From assembly GCF_042100115.1 (NCBI RefSeq), contig NC_091272.1, forward strand, positions 1,488,001 through 1,552,000: a stretch of DNA of 64,000 nt, in the 5' to 3' direction. Origin of the DNA: Alternaria dauci (taxonomy: Eukaryota > Ascomycota > Dothideomycetes > Pleosporales > Pleosporaceae). Both the position numbers and the translations under genes were made by a program. Position 1 is the first letter of the stretch. Every line of letters starts with the position of its first letter. This document shows, piece after piece, positions 11,895 through 23,593 of this stretch. The notes under the pieces are model-generated. The model was not told the origin of the DNA, made no database searches, and saw only the letters and a list, made by a program, of their open reading frames with translations.

Positions 11895-12482
11895 GCCGGG
11901 TCGAATGGATAGGTGGTAATGTGCATAGTGATAGGTCGTGGGCATTCTGTATGCATAGGAGGGAAAGTGGCTGTTAATAGGATTGTTAGGCAGGGCTTGA
12001 TGCTCTCCCTTTCCACACTCTCGAGTATATTTATTAGTTGTATATAAAATTGATTGGTGAGGGCTTTACCTTGTCCTTATGCACTGTCTTGGCTTGTCTG
12101 TCGCGCATGTTCTCATGTCGGGCGTCTCGGGTGATGTATACTTTTCTCGTTTGTAAATCAGGTATCTTTGTCTCCAAAGCATCGAATCGTTCGTGAAAAC
12201 CTGTCTACTGCTGCACTGGCTTGGGAACAGGCTCTTCACTGTCGCATACAATACATCTGGGTTGGCAGTACGAGTCAAAGCCCAGAAGATCCAGATCGCT
12301 TCTTAGATGATTGCGTACTCATTCAGAGCCATTTCAGTGTTTTTCAATGGTTCCATTATTGTCGTCATCATATCATGTGGTCGAGACTTTTGTATCTTGC
12401 CTCGCGCGCCGATCAGTTCCGTAGGCTGTCTTTCTCTGCCGATAGGCGAGAGGCGTCCTGGCTGTTATTCAATCGAATGCCT
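11895..12482. other. Convergent intergenic stretch
   Basis: This 588 bp lies between two convergent genes and should contain both 3' untranslated regions. An A/T-rich stretch near 12030-12055 resembles a poly(A) region. No gene was seen. Confidence 0.4.
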
Positions 12483-13315
12483 TTACTTCTTTTGCTCTAT
12501 TGCCTCTCCTTCCCTCTCCTTTCTCCGTTGTGCGACGTCCCAGTTGTAGACCCGTGCGAACGCGACTTCGAGTGTCTGTGACCCTATCAGTTTTCCAGTT
12601 CAATCTACCACATAGAGTATAGGTACCGTGATCTGCTCACGCAGAAAGTCTAAGTCCTCCTCGCATGTACTCAAACTCTGTTTTGCAGTCGACAGCTTCG
12701 ATTGCAGCAGTTCTTCGGCTTCGGGTATCGGGTATGCGAGCATAACGTTGGCACCGAGCCAGAGGTAGACTTCATTGGTGGGGGGTACTTCGGCTTTGGC
12801 GTAAAGTGTATCGTTCAGTTCGAAGGTAGTTTCGAGAGGCTCCGCATCGTCCTTCCGTGACTTGAGGAACCGCACAGTCTCCAACGTCTTTTGGATATCG
12901 GGGATCTTGTCCTTGAGGCCTGCTGCTCGCCGCTGGGTGTTTTGCTGCATGAATTGGTACTTTCTGAGGAGGCACGTTAGGCGCTGTTGTTCGTATGAGT
13001 GTGTCCACTTTGGTAAGACATACGATATCATCTCCTTGAAATTGTTGATGGTCTTCTCGACATCTGCACGGTCGGTGACATAGTCCTCAACCTGTTGATG
13101 TTAGATGTAGCCCCCCTCGAGCTGACCAATGGACTTCGCACCCGATCTATAAAGGGCGCAACGGGAATGCCGCGAGGGTTCGCTGAGGATATGTCAGGGC
13201 AACGCTTGGACTGGAGGTATTGGGGGATGTACTTTCGGGACCGCTATTGCAGCATTAGCTCTGATCGTCTTGGTTGTCAAATTACTCACCTCCCACCTTT
13301 GACTACATCGGCCAT
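12483..13315 (-). CDS. PAC10: Prefoldin subunit 3 (VBP1/Pac10)
   Basis: Five exons: complement(12483..12575, 12627..12963, 13024..13091, 13142..13182, 13297..13315), 185 aa. The joined protein carries the family blocks NPRGIPVAPFID, KYQFMQQNTQRRAAGLKDKI, ELNDTLYAKA, VYLWLGANVMLAYP and EEDLDFLREQ, ending in VYNWDV. It has N- and C-terminal coiled-coil helices around a beta hairpin, as expected for an alpha-class prefoldin. Family role: part of the hexameric chaperone that hands nascent actin and tubulin to the CCT chaperonin. The first exon encodes only six residues plus one base, and its donor was chosen (GTGGGA) because it alone restores ANPRG in frame. The first intron is 114 nt, long for this window. 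Confidence 0.9.
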
Positions 13316-16300
13316 TGTACTTAAAGTTGTATAGTTCGACGCCGTTCGCGTTGTTCGCGTTCATCCAAGGTTTCGCGTCTCGGAGAAAATGCCCCGCAAT
13401 GTCCGTTCTTGGCAGAGTAGCTCCATGATGCCACCCTCTCCGCCTCTCAAGACATTCAACTTGTTCCGCTCCACCCCGCCCTTCGCCATCCTCCACTCTG
13501 CCACCTGATCACGCTAGTTTGCTTATGCATGCAGACCAACAGGAATGGTTGCCGTACCCGTTTCTGGCCAACACAGCAACCGATCTGGCTAATTATATAT
13601 GATCTCACCACCCAGCATCTTGCATGCCACGACCCTGTTCTATACCTGGTACACCACTAGACGCAACGCGGGAAGGACCTCGAAGGCATAAGCATTAAAG
13701 TCACACACGAAAAGACTCCATTGTCCTGGGACTCGACAGGATAGCACGGACACTTCAGCCCGATAGCTAGCCGAGACAGTGATGAGGTCGTTATACATTC
13801 AACACGGCAGCTTGATGGCCTTCAGCACACCCAAGGTCGGGGTAACTGCGACATCTATGGCTGGATCTATTCAGTGTGTACTTCAAATACTGGAAACCCT
13901 TGCCTATATCGCATACGCCGACAACAAAACGTCTAGCGCAACGGGCGGTGGTGGCCATGCTTTGCGCCCTATGGACACGGCAATCTGCAGCCCTGGTCTC
14001 CCCATCGAGAACTATCGAAAACTACTGCAAGGCTAACCCAAGGTAAGATAAAGGCGGCAATGCCTGTGAACTGCTCAGCCAGGCCAGAACCGAACCAATC
14101 GTTCCTCGGACCGCAAACTCTACGTCGGGCCTCCAGGTTACTGTATCGATACAAGCCACAAACTTAATCATCGTAAACAAAATTTGAGCTGTAATACGCT
14201 GCATGCTGCGATCAGCGGTTGCAGCCGCCACTGTTGAGTGTGCTTCAGGCATAGCGGCCTGCGGCCTTGCAGGATGCACGTTCGGGCCTCCTCACTATTC
14301 TCCGAGCATATCATCTTCGAGAATCCTCACCGACCAAGCTTTTCTGTCAGCACATTGGAATTCGTACTCGTACTTGGAGGGTCTAGATTGTCTGTATGTG
14401 AGGTGGGTCTATTCGCTCAACGAACAATTGCAGGTCTTCAATTGTTCACATTTCGACTTGAACACGAACGGAGGACACCGGATGATACAAGGATCAACTC
14501 CAAATGTAATCCGCAGCCTAGGAACCTTTAAGCTTCGCAACACCAGATCTAGTCTCGTTAAGGCCGAGCATTACACTTACGCTTCATGAATCAGGGTCAT
14601 ATCCCGGAAGCGGATAGATCGGCTTGCATGTTCTGATCGTCCGTTTCTGGGAAGCTACTTCGCATCAAAGAAGGAATACGATATTGATTATCGCAGCGAT
14701 CGCCATGCTTCAGCCCACTGCATACACGGCGACATAGCTGTCAGACTGGTACTTGGGACGCCTGCAAGTCGGATTGGTGCTGACCGGCGCGACCCTTCTC
14801 TGGGCATTCCTTGACTTGCGAGCTCTCAGCACTGTCATGGTACCGGTAGGAATAGCACCTGCAGTGAGATGGCTGAGTAGCTGGAGGTGCGCAAGGCGCC
14901 CTGCACATCACAACGATGGCATGACGTGGCGGGCGCTCGCTTGCTAGCTGAGGAACGCAGGATTCATGTGATAGCCACCATTTCACATGAAGCTTGACTC
15001 AGAAACACGCCTCAGGCAGCCCTGTGATGGGCAGTGTACAAGGCGACCCGCAGTTGGCATTTGCCCCACCACGATAGCGATTTTGAGCCATGCCAGGGGC
15101 TTGGCTGAGCTGTGTCCGGCAATTTCGCTCCAGATACCATGTTTCCGGAAATGCGCTGTGGGTGTCGTCCGACGCCTGAGATCATGATGCATGATTACAT
15201 ATAAACATACCTGGGCAGGTTAAGACTGGTTCAATCACGTGAACAGATGCTGCTGAGTAAGTGCTCGGCCCTTCATCGGATCCGGAAACCGGAAGAAAGT
15301 ACCAGGAAATCGGGGAGGATGCACGAACATCTCTTGGCCGCTGGTAGGATGAAATGTGTTGCAGATGCCTACTGATATCGAGAAAGATGGTCCTCTGTCG
15401 CATGAGATTCCAATGCTGCACCATAGTCCCGGCGGTAGCAAGAACGCTTTGTTTTTGCACAACCTGAAATGCGACGGATTCATCCGCAGCCGACAGTCAA
15501 GCGTAAACGGGTGAACGAGCCGTATCCATCAAGCATGTTGCGTTGGCCACCATCTGCAAAGCACACATGTAATCGAGGGCTACCACGTTGTACCGCGGAG
15601 GTACACAAAACCAGAGCTATTCGCTGGGTGCTTGGGCCGAGATGGCAATACTTGGGCTCTATAGTGCTTTCCAAACTATGGGCCTGTAGGTTTGCCGACG
15701 TCCAGAGTTTCCCGTTTCGGTACCACGCCGAACAACAACCACGGCACCATCAAGCCTAGTATCTTCTGCGAGCGTACAGTTCATCGCAACTTATGCGAGG
15801 CGCCACGAACCGGACTTTCAGTCTACTCCGCAAACCATACATGCCGACTGGCTAAGCAGACTATCAGTACGTCGGTCCCGAACTTGTTAATATCCAAAGC
15901 ACGGTGCGCGATGGCACTATAGCAACGCCAGTTATACCATGGCTGAGCTTCTGGCGATGGGAAGAAAGGCTTGCGCGCTCAACCGCCTTCCCGTCGGACC
16001 GCAGCTGCATAGCGTTTAAAGAGATAGCCTCACCGCGGACCGAGACCATTTGGATCGTGCTAGACAAGGCTTAATCTATCTTGCATGAGCAGTTGTGCGG
16101 GCGACGGGATAACGGGTATCGCATCGGGATCAGCGAGATATGGGTCTAGGATGCAGGCATTTATCCGTGAAGCTGGGCGGTTCGTAGAACCTACAGCCAG
16201 GGGGTCGGGACAGAAGCGCCTGGGTAAATACACCGTCGCATCCTTCCATTACCAGTAGAGAGACGTGTCAAAGGCGTGGCGGAACATGGATGCTTGGTCC

Positions 16301-17008
16301 TACGTATGCGGATGTGCTGGTTGTTGGTTCACGATCACGCACAGGGGCTGTACGCAGATGGCACGCACGCACGCACGCAACCGTTTTGGATCATGACACG
16401 TTGATTGCATATATGATGGCGTGGGGTATCTCTTTGGAAGAGCCCAACAGACGCAGATAACGGCACTCATGCTTGTCGGACTGTGGAGCCGGAGACGAAA
16501 CGGGGTAACGGGTTGCGCACTTTTTGGGTTTCGGTTGTTGGTAATATGGACATGGCACTGGAAAGAGATGGGAAGCAGTGGAACTGAGAAGGCGATGTCA
16601 GTCAGCAGCCAGGATAGAAGTGAAGTGTGCGTATTGCCAGCCGAGTGAGGTGAGGCCGAAAGGCAGTCGGGGTTGGATACATGGAAAGTCACGATGCAAT
16701 GGGAACTGGTTGTTGTGAACAAACCCTTGCCATTTTGGGTAAACCAAGCATTAAGTACAGTATAAATCATAACGTGCGTGAACATGAGCAAGAAGTACAG
16801 TGTGTGCGTAAAGGACAAATAGAGCCACAAACAGGTAGTATCCCAACGCCAACAGATCATGATACCTTCGCTGGCGCCAAAATACATGTATGCCGAAAAC
16901 CAACAAGCGAGAGCCCAACGCCAACATCTCGTTATTCAACACTTGAACAAAGGAGATGTATGCAATTTGCAATGCGTGCAATGTCTATGGATGAAGAAGA
17001 GTCGAAGC
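13316..17008. other. Gene-poor spacer downstream of the melanin PKS
   Basis: This 3.7 kb lies between the prefoldin 3 promoter and the PKS stop. Open frames up to 195 codons occur but show no recognisable family or splice-consistent extension. A short CGCA/CACG microsatellite lies at about 16363-16378. The base composition looks moderate rather than strongly AT-rich. The 3' untranslated region of the PKS should lie in the last few hundred bases. Confidence 0.5.
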
Positions 17009-20000
17009 TTATAGCTTGAGACCTTGCTGGATGAGCTTGCCTAGAGTGACACCCTGAGAGAATGTTAGCGTCATTGTATCATGGTAGTGGTAGTGGTGTG
17101 ACTTACGTGCTCACCCTTCATCATAGTGAAGTGGTTTCCGCCCATGACGGCGTACTGGAAGTTCTCCTTGGGGAGAAGCTGTGCCCAACCGTTGTCCGAG
17201 AAGTCGGTACGGTTGTTGAGTAGCCACTTCATGGGAGCTGGGTCCTCTCCCTCACCTGGTGGGGGACGGGGGTCCTCAGGGTTGGGGCAGACACCGTCTG
17301 TGCACCAGATGGCAAGCACAGGAGGGGCGATCTTGGGGTCCATGGGCTTCGGGTCGTAGTCCTTGAGGTTCTGGATTGCGGACGCGAAGTGAGGAAGGAG
17401 CCAAGACGGAGTACCGCCGGGCTTACCAGTACCGAGGAGACCTATCTGGTCGAAGAAGATGTGGAGACGAGCAGGCAGAGGGTCAAGAGCAACAGGGCAA
17501 GGAGCATCGATAAGGACGAGGTTCTCCACCTTCTCGCCGGAGTTGATAAGTTGTTGGGCGACCTCGTAGGCCATAACACCACCAGCGGACCATCCGCCAA
17601 CAAGGTAGGGGCCTTTGGGCTGACGGCGCTTGATCTCTGAGAGGTAGAGACGGGAAACACCCTCAACACCGCAGCTCCACTTCTCAGGGCACTTCATAAA
17701 CGGGCAATTAAGCCCGTAGACGGCCATGTCAGGAGAAATGTTGGGGATAGAGATGTAACTGGTCGCACTTCCAGAGCCATCAGGAACCAGGAAGAACTTC
17801 TTGGTGGCGATCTTGGGGTTACCCTGGAGGAGAACAGAGGTGGCGGGAGGAAGGTGAGACACGTCGGGGAGAGATGCGAGCTTCTTGTTAACCTCAGCGA
17901 GTTGGGGAGGCTGAACAGAAACCTTAGCAGCAGGCTTTGTGGCCTTGACCTGTTGCTGAGGCTTGGGTCGCATATCGAGAGCAGTCTCGATGTCCTTGAT
18001 GGTGACATTGACGGTAAGGAAATCAGCCGGGAGATCGCGACCAGTAGCCTCGCGCATGGAACCGAGGATGGTGAGACTCATCAAGGAGTCCATGCCAATA
18101 TCAGTGAGGTCGAGGTCGTCGGTGATCTCGGAAACATCAACACCCATCTCTTCAGCGACGAGCTTGCGAGCGAGACTAGCGCCGCCCTCGGTGGGAACGA
18201 CGGAGGGCTTGATCTCTTCATCCTCATCGTCGCTGCCAGTAGAGCTAGCAGGGGTATCGTCGTTCTCATCCGCGGCCTCCTCGAAGGGAGATGAGTCGTC
18301 GGAAGATTCGGAGGAGTCATCCTCAACGATCACCGCGCCATCGAATTGCGAGAAGTGCTTCTTCAGCTCTCCAACGGTAGTGCAATCGGTGAACAGAGTA
18401 GAAGGAATGTCCATATCAAGATCCTCACGGAATCTGGCGGAGATAGTGAGCGACAAGAGGGAGTCAACACCAAGGTTCTCGAAAGCAGCCTCATCGACAA
18501 GCTCAGACATGTCAACGTCAATCTCTTCAGCGACGATCTTCATCACCTTGGAGGTGACGCCAGCAGGAGCAGCAGCCTTCACAGCCTTCACGACCTTGAC
18601 AGGTTTGGCGACCGGCTTGGCAGCCTTAACGGCGGCAGGCTTAGTCTTGACAGGTGCGGCAGCCGGCAGCGCCTTGGGAGCTGGCTTAGCGACCGCCTTG
18701 CTTGCGGGGGCAGCAGCAGCCTTGCCAGAGGGAGGCATCATGATGTTGAGAGCACGACGAGGGATGTTCTGGAACTTGAGGCCCATGACCATACCGATGA
18801 TTTCAGCGCCATCCATAATGTAAACATCGCCAACAGAGATGTTTCCAGGAGCGGGCTGCATGCGGACATAGGAGCGGTACTTCTTCTCAGGCGAGAGCTT
18901 TCCGGCAATCTTGATCGATCCCCATCCGTGAGAAATGTAAACTGAGTTTTCAGAGTCGAGGTGGTCAGAGGCGTTGACGATGAATCCGGAGAGATGGGCG
19001 AGAGAATCGATCCAGTAAGGTGAGCACAAGAACTCTCCATCGGCAGGAGTTGTCTGGAACTGAACTCGAGCGGTGGCCTCAGTCTCCTTACCGTCAAGGA
19101 TGACTTCCTCCATACCACGGTAGTTGTCAGCATAAGACACCAAAGCTTTGAAGAGCTTGTAAGCCATGCCGCGAAGGACTTTGTGTGCTGCACCAGTCTG
19201 GAGCTTCTGCTCGAGGCTGTTGATTTGAGCCTGAACCATGTACTGGATACGGCCCCACTCTTCCTTCCAAGCGTTGACGTCCTCGTATTTCACGATTCCA
19301 ACAGCATGCTCAGCGAGAACATTGGAGCCGTCTGCAGAGACAGTGCGGAAGGTGATCTTGACTTCACCAGTCTCCAGGTCCGCGTTACCCTCGATCTGCA
19401 AGTGCTGACCGCTGGCTGGGGGAGGGTACTGAGGAATGAGAGTCTTGGTCACCTCCATGGCGCAGACATTGAGACCAGGAGTAGTCATGCCAGGACGAAG
19501 TTGCTGGTACAGGTAGTCCGCAACAGTCATGGCTTGGTCAGCATAAAGCGACGAAGGTGTGAGAGGAGTGCCATTGACCTGATGGCCAGTGATGGTCGCC
19601 TTCAACTTGGGGTCGGAGAGATCCGACTGGACAACAACAGTACCAGAGTTGGCCTGGAGGTCTTCGCGGACAATCTTGTGGCAGGATGTGGTCGACAGCT
19701 TGGAAGGAGCCTCAACAGCTGGCGCGGCCTCGATAGCCTTGACGGCCGTGGGAGCCTCAAGAACCTCGCCCTTGGTGAGGGTCCAGTTGTTGTGGTAGTC
19801 GAGCCAGTACTTCTTGGAGTCGAAAGCGTACGTGGGAAGAGTGTACATCTCATGCGCATCGTTGAACACCCTGTGGTACTCATTGAAGTCAAAGTAAACA
19901 CCAGCAAGGTAGAGGGTGGTGATGCTGTTGGAAAGAGTCTTCCATGGGTCCTCGTTACGGCGGAGGGATCCCGCAGCGACAGGAGAACCGCCAAGAGAAG

Positions 20001-23000
20001 ACTTGACCATACCACTGCAGACGGGGTGAGCGCCAACCTCAAGCCAAGCAGTCTTAGCATCGAAGAGCTTGTTCTCTTGACCAGTAGTAAGAGCAGTCCA
20101 GAAGTTGACCGTCTCGCGCGCGTGGCGAGCGAGGTAGTCGGGGCCGATGATGCCAGCCTCGCGGATGATCTCGCCAGTCAGAGGCGACATGACTGGAACA
20201 ACAGGTGCGTTGAAGGTCACCGAGGAAGCCTCAGCCTTGAACTTCTCGAGAATAGGCTCAACCTGGGCAGAGTGGAAAGCGAACGGCACGTTCAACTTGG
20301 TAGCTTTGAAGCCCTTGGAGGCAAGAGCTGCATTGGTGGACTCAACAACTTCGACAGTGCCGCAAAGAACGGTCTCTTCCGGTCCATTCATGCAGGCGAT
20401 CTCGGTCATCTTGTCACCAAGAGCGGCAGTGATGGCATCAACACTACCCTTGACAGCCAGCATGCCATGCGTGTTGGCGGTGCATTCTTGCTCTAGGATC
20501 TGAGCACGACGGCCGACCAACAGGACCATGTCGCTCGCAGAGATGACACCAGCTACGTGGAGGGCGGCATACTCGCCTAGGCTGTGACCAATGACAGCAA
20601 CAGGCTTCACGCCCCATGATGCCCACATGCGAGCAAGAGCAACCTGGATGCAGGCCATGCCGAGCTGAACAACAACCGGAGAAAGAGTTGCGACATCTGC
20701 ACCTGTGAGGATAGGCAGGATTGAAGGGAGATCGTGCAGGCGTGCAAGCTTATCAAGCTGGTCGATGTCAATTCGGAAGGTCTCAAGGTCTTCGTACAGC
20801 TTCTGACCAAGTCCAGTGTACTGCGAGCCTTGACCAGTGAAGGTAAAGGCAGTCTTGGTGGAAACCATGGGAAGGGGGCTGTAGGTGTCCTTGATCTGAG
20901 CCTGGAGACCATCCTTCACCTTGGAGATGTCGGACACACAGAACGCCACGCGGTAGTTGTGCTGAATGCGGCGAGCAGTAGTTGTGTAGGCCAAGCTAGG
21001 GAGTGTCACTGATGGGTTCTCATCGATGAACTGCATCAAGTTGTTGATGTTCTTCTTGAGCGAGGAGATAGACCGAGCGCTGACCGTCACCATGTGCATA
21101 GTGCGCGGGTCAACACCCTTGGGCGCCTCAGGTAGAGGTCCATCCTCAAGGATGACAGCGGTATTACCACCGGCAGCAGAGAAGTTGTTCAAGAAGATCT
21201 TGCGCTTCTCAGCACCATTGCGGGGCCATGGGACCTGCGTGGTTGAGATGTGCACATTGCGCTGGCCGAGATCCTTGGGGAAGGTCTTGTTCATGACACC
21301 CTTGATACCGACGTTGGCGGGGATTGCGTTCTTCTTCATCATCATCAGCACCTTGACCAAGGAGTTGATACCAGAGGCAGCTTCTCCGTGACCGATGTTG
21401 GCTTTGATGGCACCCAGGTGAAGAGTCTGTTCAGGACGACGCTGGCGGTGACGAGGTGCGAAAGCATTGGTGACAGAGGTCATCTCGATACCATCACCAG
21501 CTTGGGTACCGGTTCCGTGCATCTCGACATAGCTGATGTCATGCGCATCGACACCGGCGTTGGAGAGGACCTTGTTGTACAGGTACTCCTGAGCTCCCGC
21601 GTGCGGGTGGGTGATAGAGACGGCCTCGGCGCTGTGGTTGGTCGCGGCACCAAGAATGCACCCAAGGATGTTGTCCTTGTCCGCAATGGCGTCTTCATAG
21701 CGCTTGAGAACAACTGAGCCACAGCCATCACCACGGCAGTAACCGTCAGCATCGTTATCGTAAGTTTTGCAGCTACCAGTCTTGGACAAGAATTGACCCT
21801 TGCTGAGACCCGAGAAAATGTCGGGGTTGGTAAGGACGTTCAAGCCACCAGCGCAAGCAGTGTCGCAGTCACCAGCCCACAAGGAAGTGCAGGCTAGCTG
21901 AATAGCAGCCAGAGATGACGAACAAGCAGTGTCGATGCTGTAAGATGGGCCAGAGAACTTAAAGTAGTAGTTAATGCGGCCAGGTGCAAAGGCTCGCACA
22001 CCACCAGTGATGAAGTAGGTGTCGATGTTCTCGGCGGCGTTGATCTCACGCCAGTCGTCAGACGTTTGTCCGTAAAAGGTACCGATGCGCTCAAGCTTGG
22101 TGGAAGGGGTACGGTTGGGTACATATCCGGACATCTCCAAGGCTTCGTACGCAGTAGTAAGAGCAAGACGACCCATGGGATCAGTCTGGGCAGCCTCACG
22201 CGGAGACATGTTGAAGAAGCGGGGATCGAATAGACCAGGCTCATCAATGAAGCAGCCGAATGGTGTGTGACTCTTGTTCTTGCCCTTGCCAGTAGGGTCG
22301 CAATGAGCCTTCGCGTCGAAACGGTCAGAAGGCACCTCACGATGAACATCTAGGCCCTTCTCGAGCAGGTCCCAGAGCGCATCGGGGGTAGCGGCACCAG
22401 GGAATCGACCAGACATACCAACGATGGCAATCTTGTCATTCTGAGTACGACCGCGGCTGTCATGCTCGGCAGTCACCCAGGTAGTGTGGTCGCGAGCAGT
22501 GACCGATGACTGACCACCGTTCCTCAGCGCTGAAACGAGGCTGTTGGTAATAGTGGTGACGCCGATTGCAGATACCGAGCAGTCTTGGCTGGATGTAGCG
22601 GTGATCTGAGAGACGACTTCTGTGAGCAGGTTGTCCCAGCGAACTGGCTCGACAAGCATCTCGGTAAGAGCTGCGCGGACGAGGTCCAATGTACTGGTGG
22701 CAGTGTGGCATTTTCCACTGGAAGCAGAGTGGACGAGCGATAGCGGGCGGAACTGCTGCAAGTGCCTGATAGCGTCCTTGTCGAGGATTTGGTCGATGTC
22801 AGCCTGACCGTAGAAGTGCGCAGCATGGTAAGGGGCGTAAACGGGTATTGCTACACGGGCGCAGCCCTTGAAGGCGTCACCCTCGAGTAGACGCTTGGTG
22901 GTGGCTGGAGGACCGCTGATGGTTAGGGCCATGGTGCTAACGGCACTAATGTAGGCTTGCGCCAAGGTTGGTGTTCGCTGCTCTTGATGGAACGCAGCGA

Positions 23001-23593
23001 TAGCGTCCTTGGCGGCCTTCTCGCTCATGTTGGTCACAATGGTGGACCAGGTCTCTTTGGGAGCCGAAGCTTGCTCCACTGCGTCCTTTGCGGCTCCGAC
23101 AACGGTACCAGTGCGGAAAGCAATGCGGACAGCCTCAGTCGCGAGAGGAAGAAGCTCGCTCAGTGATCTTGCAGATGCGACGACTGAGCCAGCAAGGAGA
23201 CCAGTGCAAAGACCAACAACACGAGTGTTTGCCGGGTTTTGCAAGTCTGATGGGTTCTCGGCATAGTATCTGCTGAGTTAGTCGGGTCGTCGAAGATGTG
23301 CGGAGTTAGACTTACCCGATGTAATGCGCCAATTGCGCGATGGTGACCATACAGCTCTCAAGCTGCGGGATTTTCAGTCCCTTAGCATAGTAGGCTTCAA
23401 CCAGGTCCCATGTTGTCAGGAAGTTGGGAATCTGGTCTCTCTGTGTTCGTGGCAGCTTCTGCACTTCTTCACGAACAACTTGGCTGACACGGTCGAGGAA
23501 GCTGGTCAGAGTCGAGTTGTTCTTCCAGGTGCAAGCCTTCCGCAGGAGCGGGTACTGGTCGGCAGTCTGATCTCCAAAAATGAGGACGTTCAT
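17009..23593 (-). CDS. PKS1: Non-reducing polyketide synthase for DHN melanin (PKS18/ALM1 type)
   Basis: Exons are complement(17009..17053, 17107..23269, 23316..23593), 2161 aa. The order is SAT, KS, AT, PT, ACP, ACP, TE, with no reducing domains. Catalytic residues seen: SAT C114 (GLCTG) and H241; KS C542 (DTACSSS), H677 and H720; AT S989 (GHSLGEY); PT H1322 and D1514; ACP serines S1696 and S1821; TE S1987 (GWSAGG), D2014 and H2139. All are intact, so the enzyme should be active. An Ala/Lys/Pro-rich linker precedes ACP1, and an acidic Ser/Asp/Glu linker separates the two ACPs. Relatives in Pleosporales make 1,3,6,8-tetrahydroxynaphthalene from malonyl-CoA, the first step of DHN melanin. The presence of a Cmr1-like regulator and a naphthol reductase nearby supports this product. 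The symbol is generic; orthologues are named PKS18, ALM1 or PKSA. Confidence 0.95.

Noticed and set aside
16300..16887. 195-codon minus-strand frame just downstream of the PKS
   Set aside because: No recognisable domain, biased Ser/Cys/His content and a microsatellite inside; most likely a chance frame in or near the PKS 3' region.
19183..20496. 437-codon plus-strand frame
   Set aside because: It is antisense to the PKS product-template and acyltransferase coding region and reflects PKS codon bias; no independent evidence.
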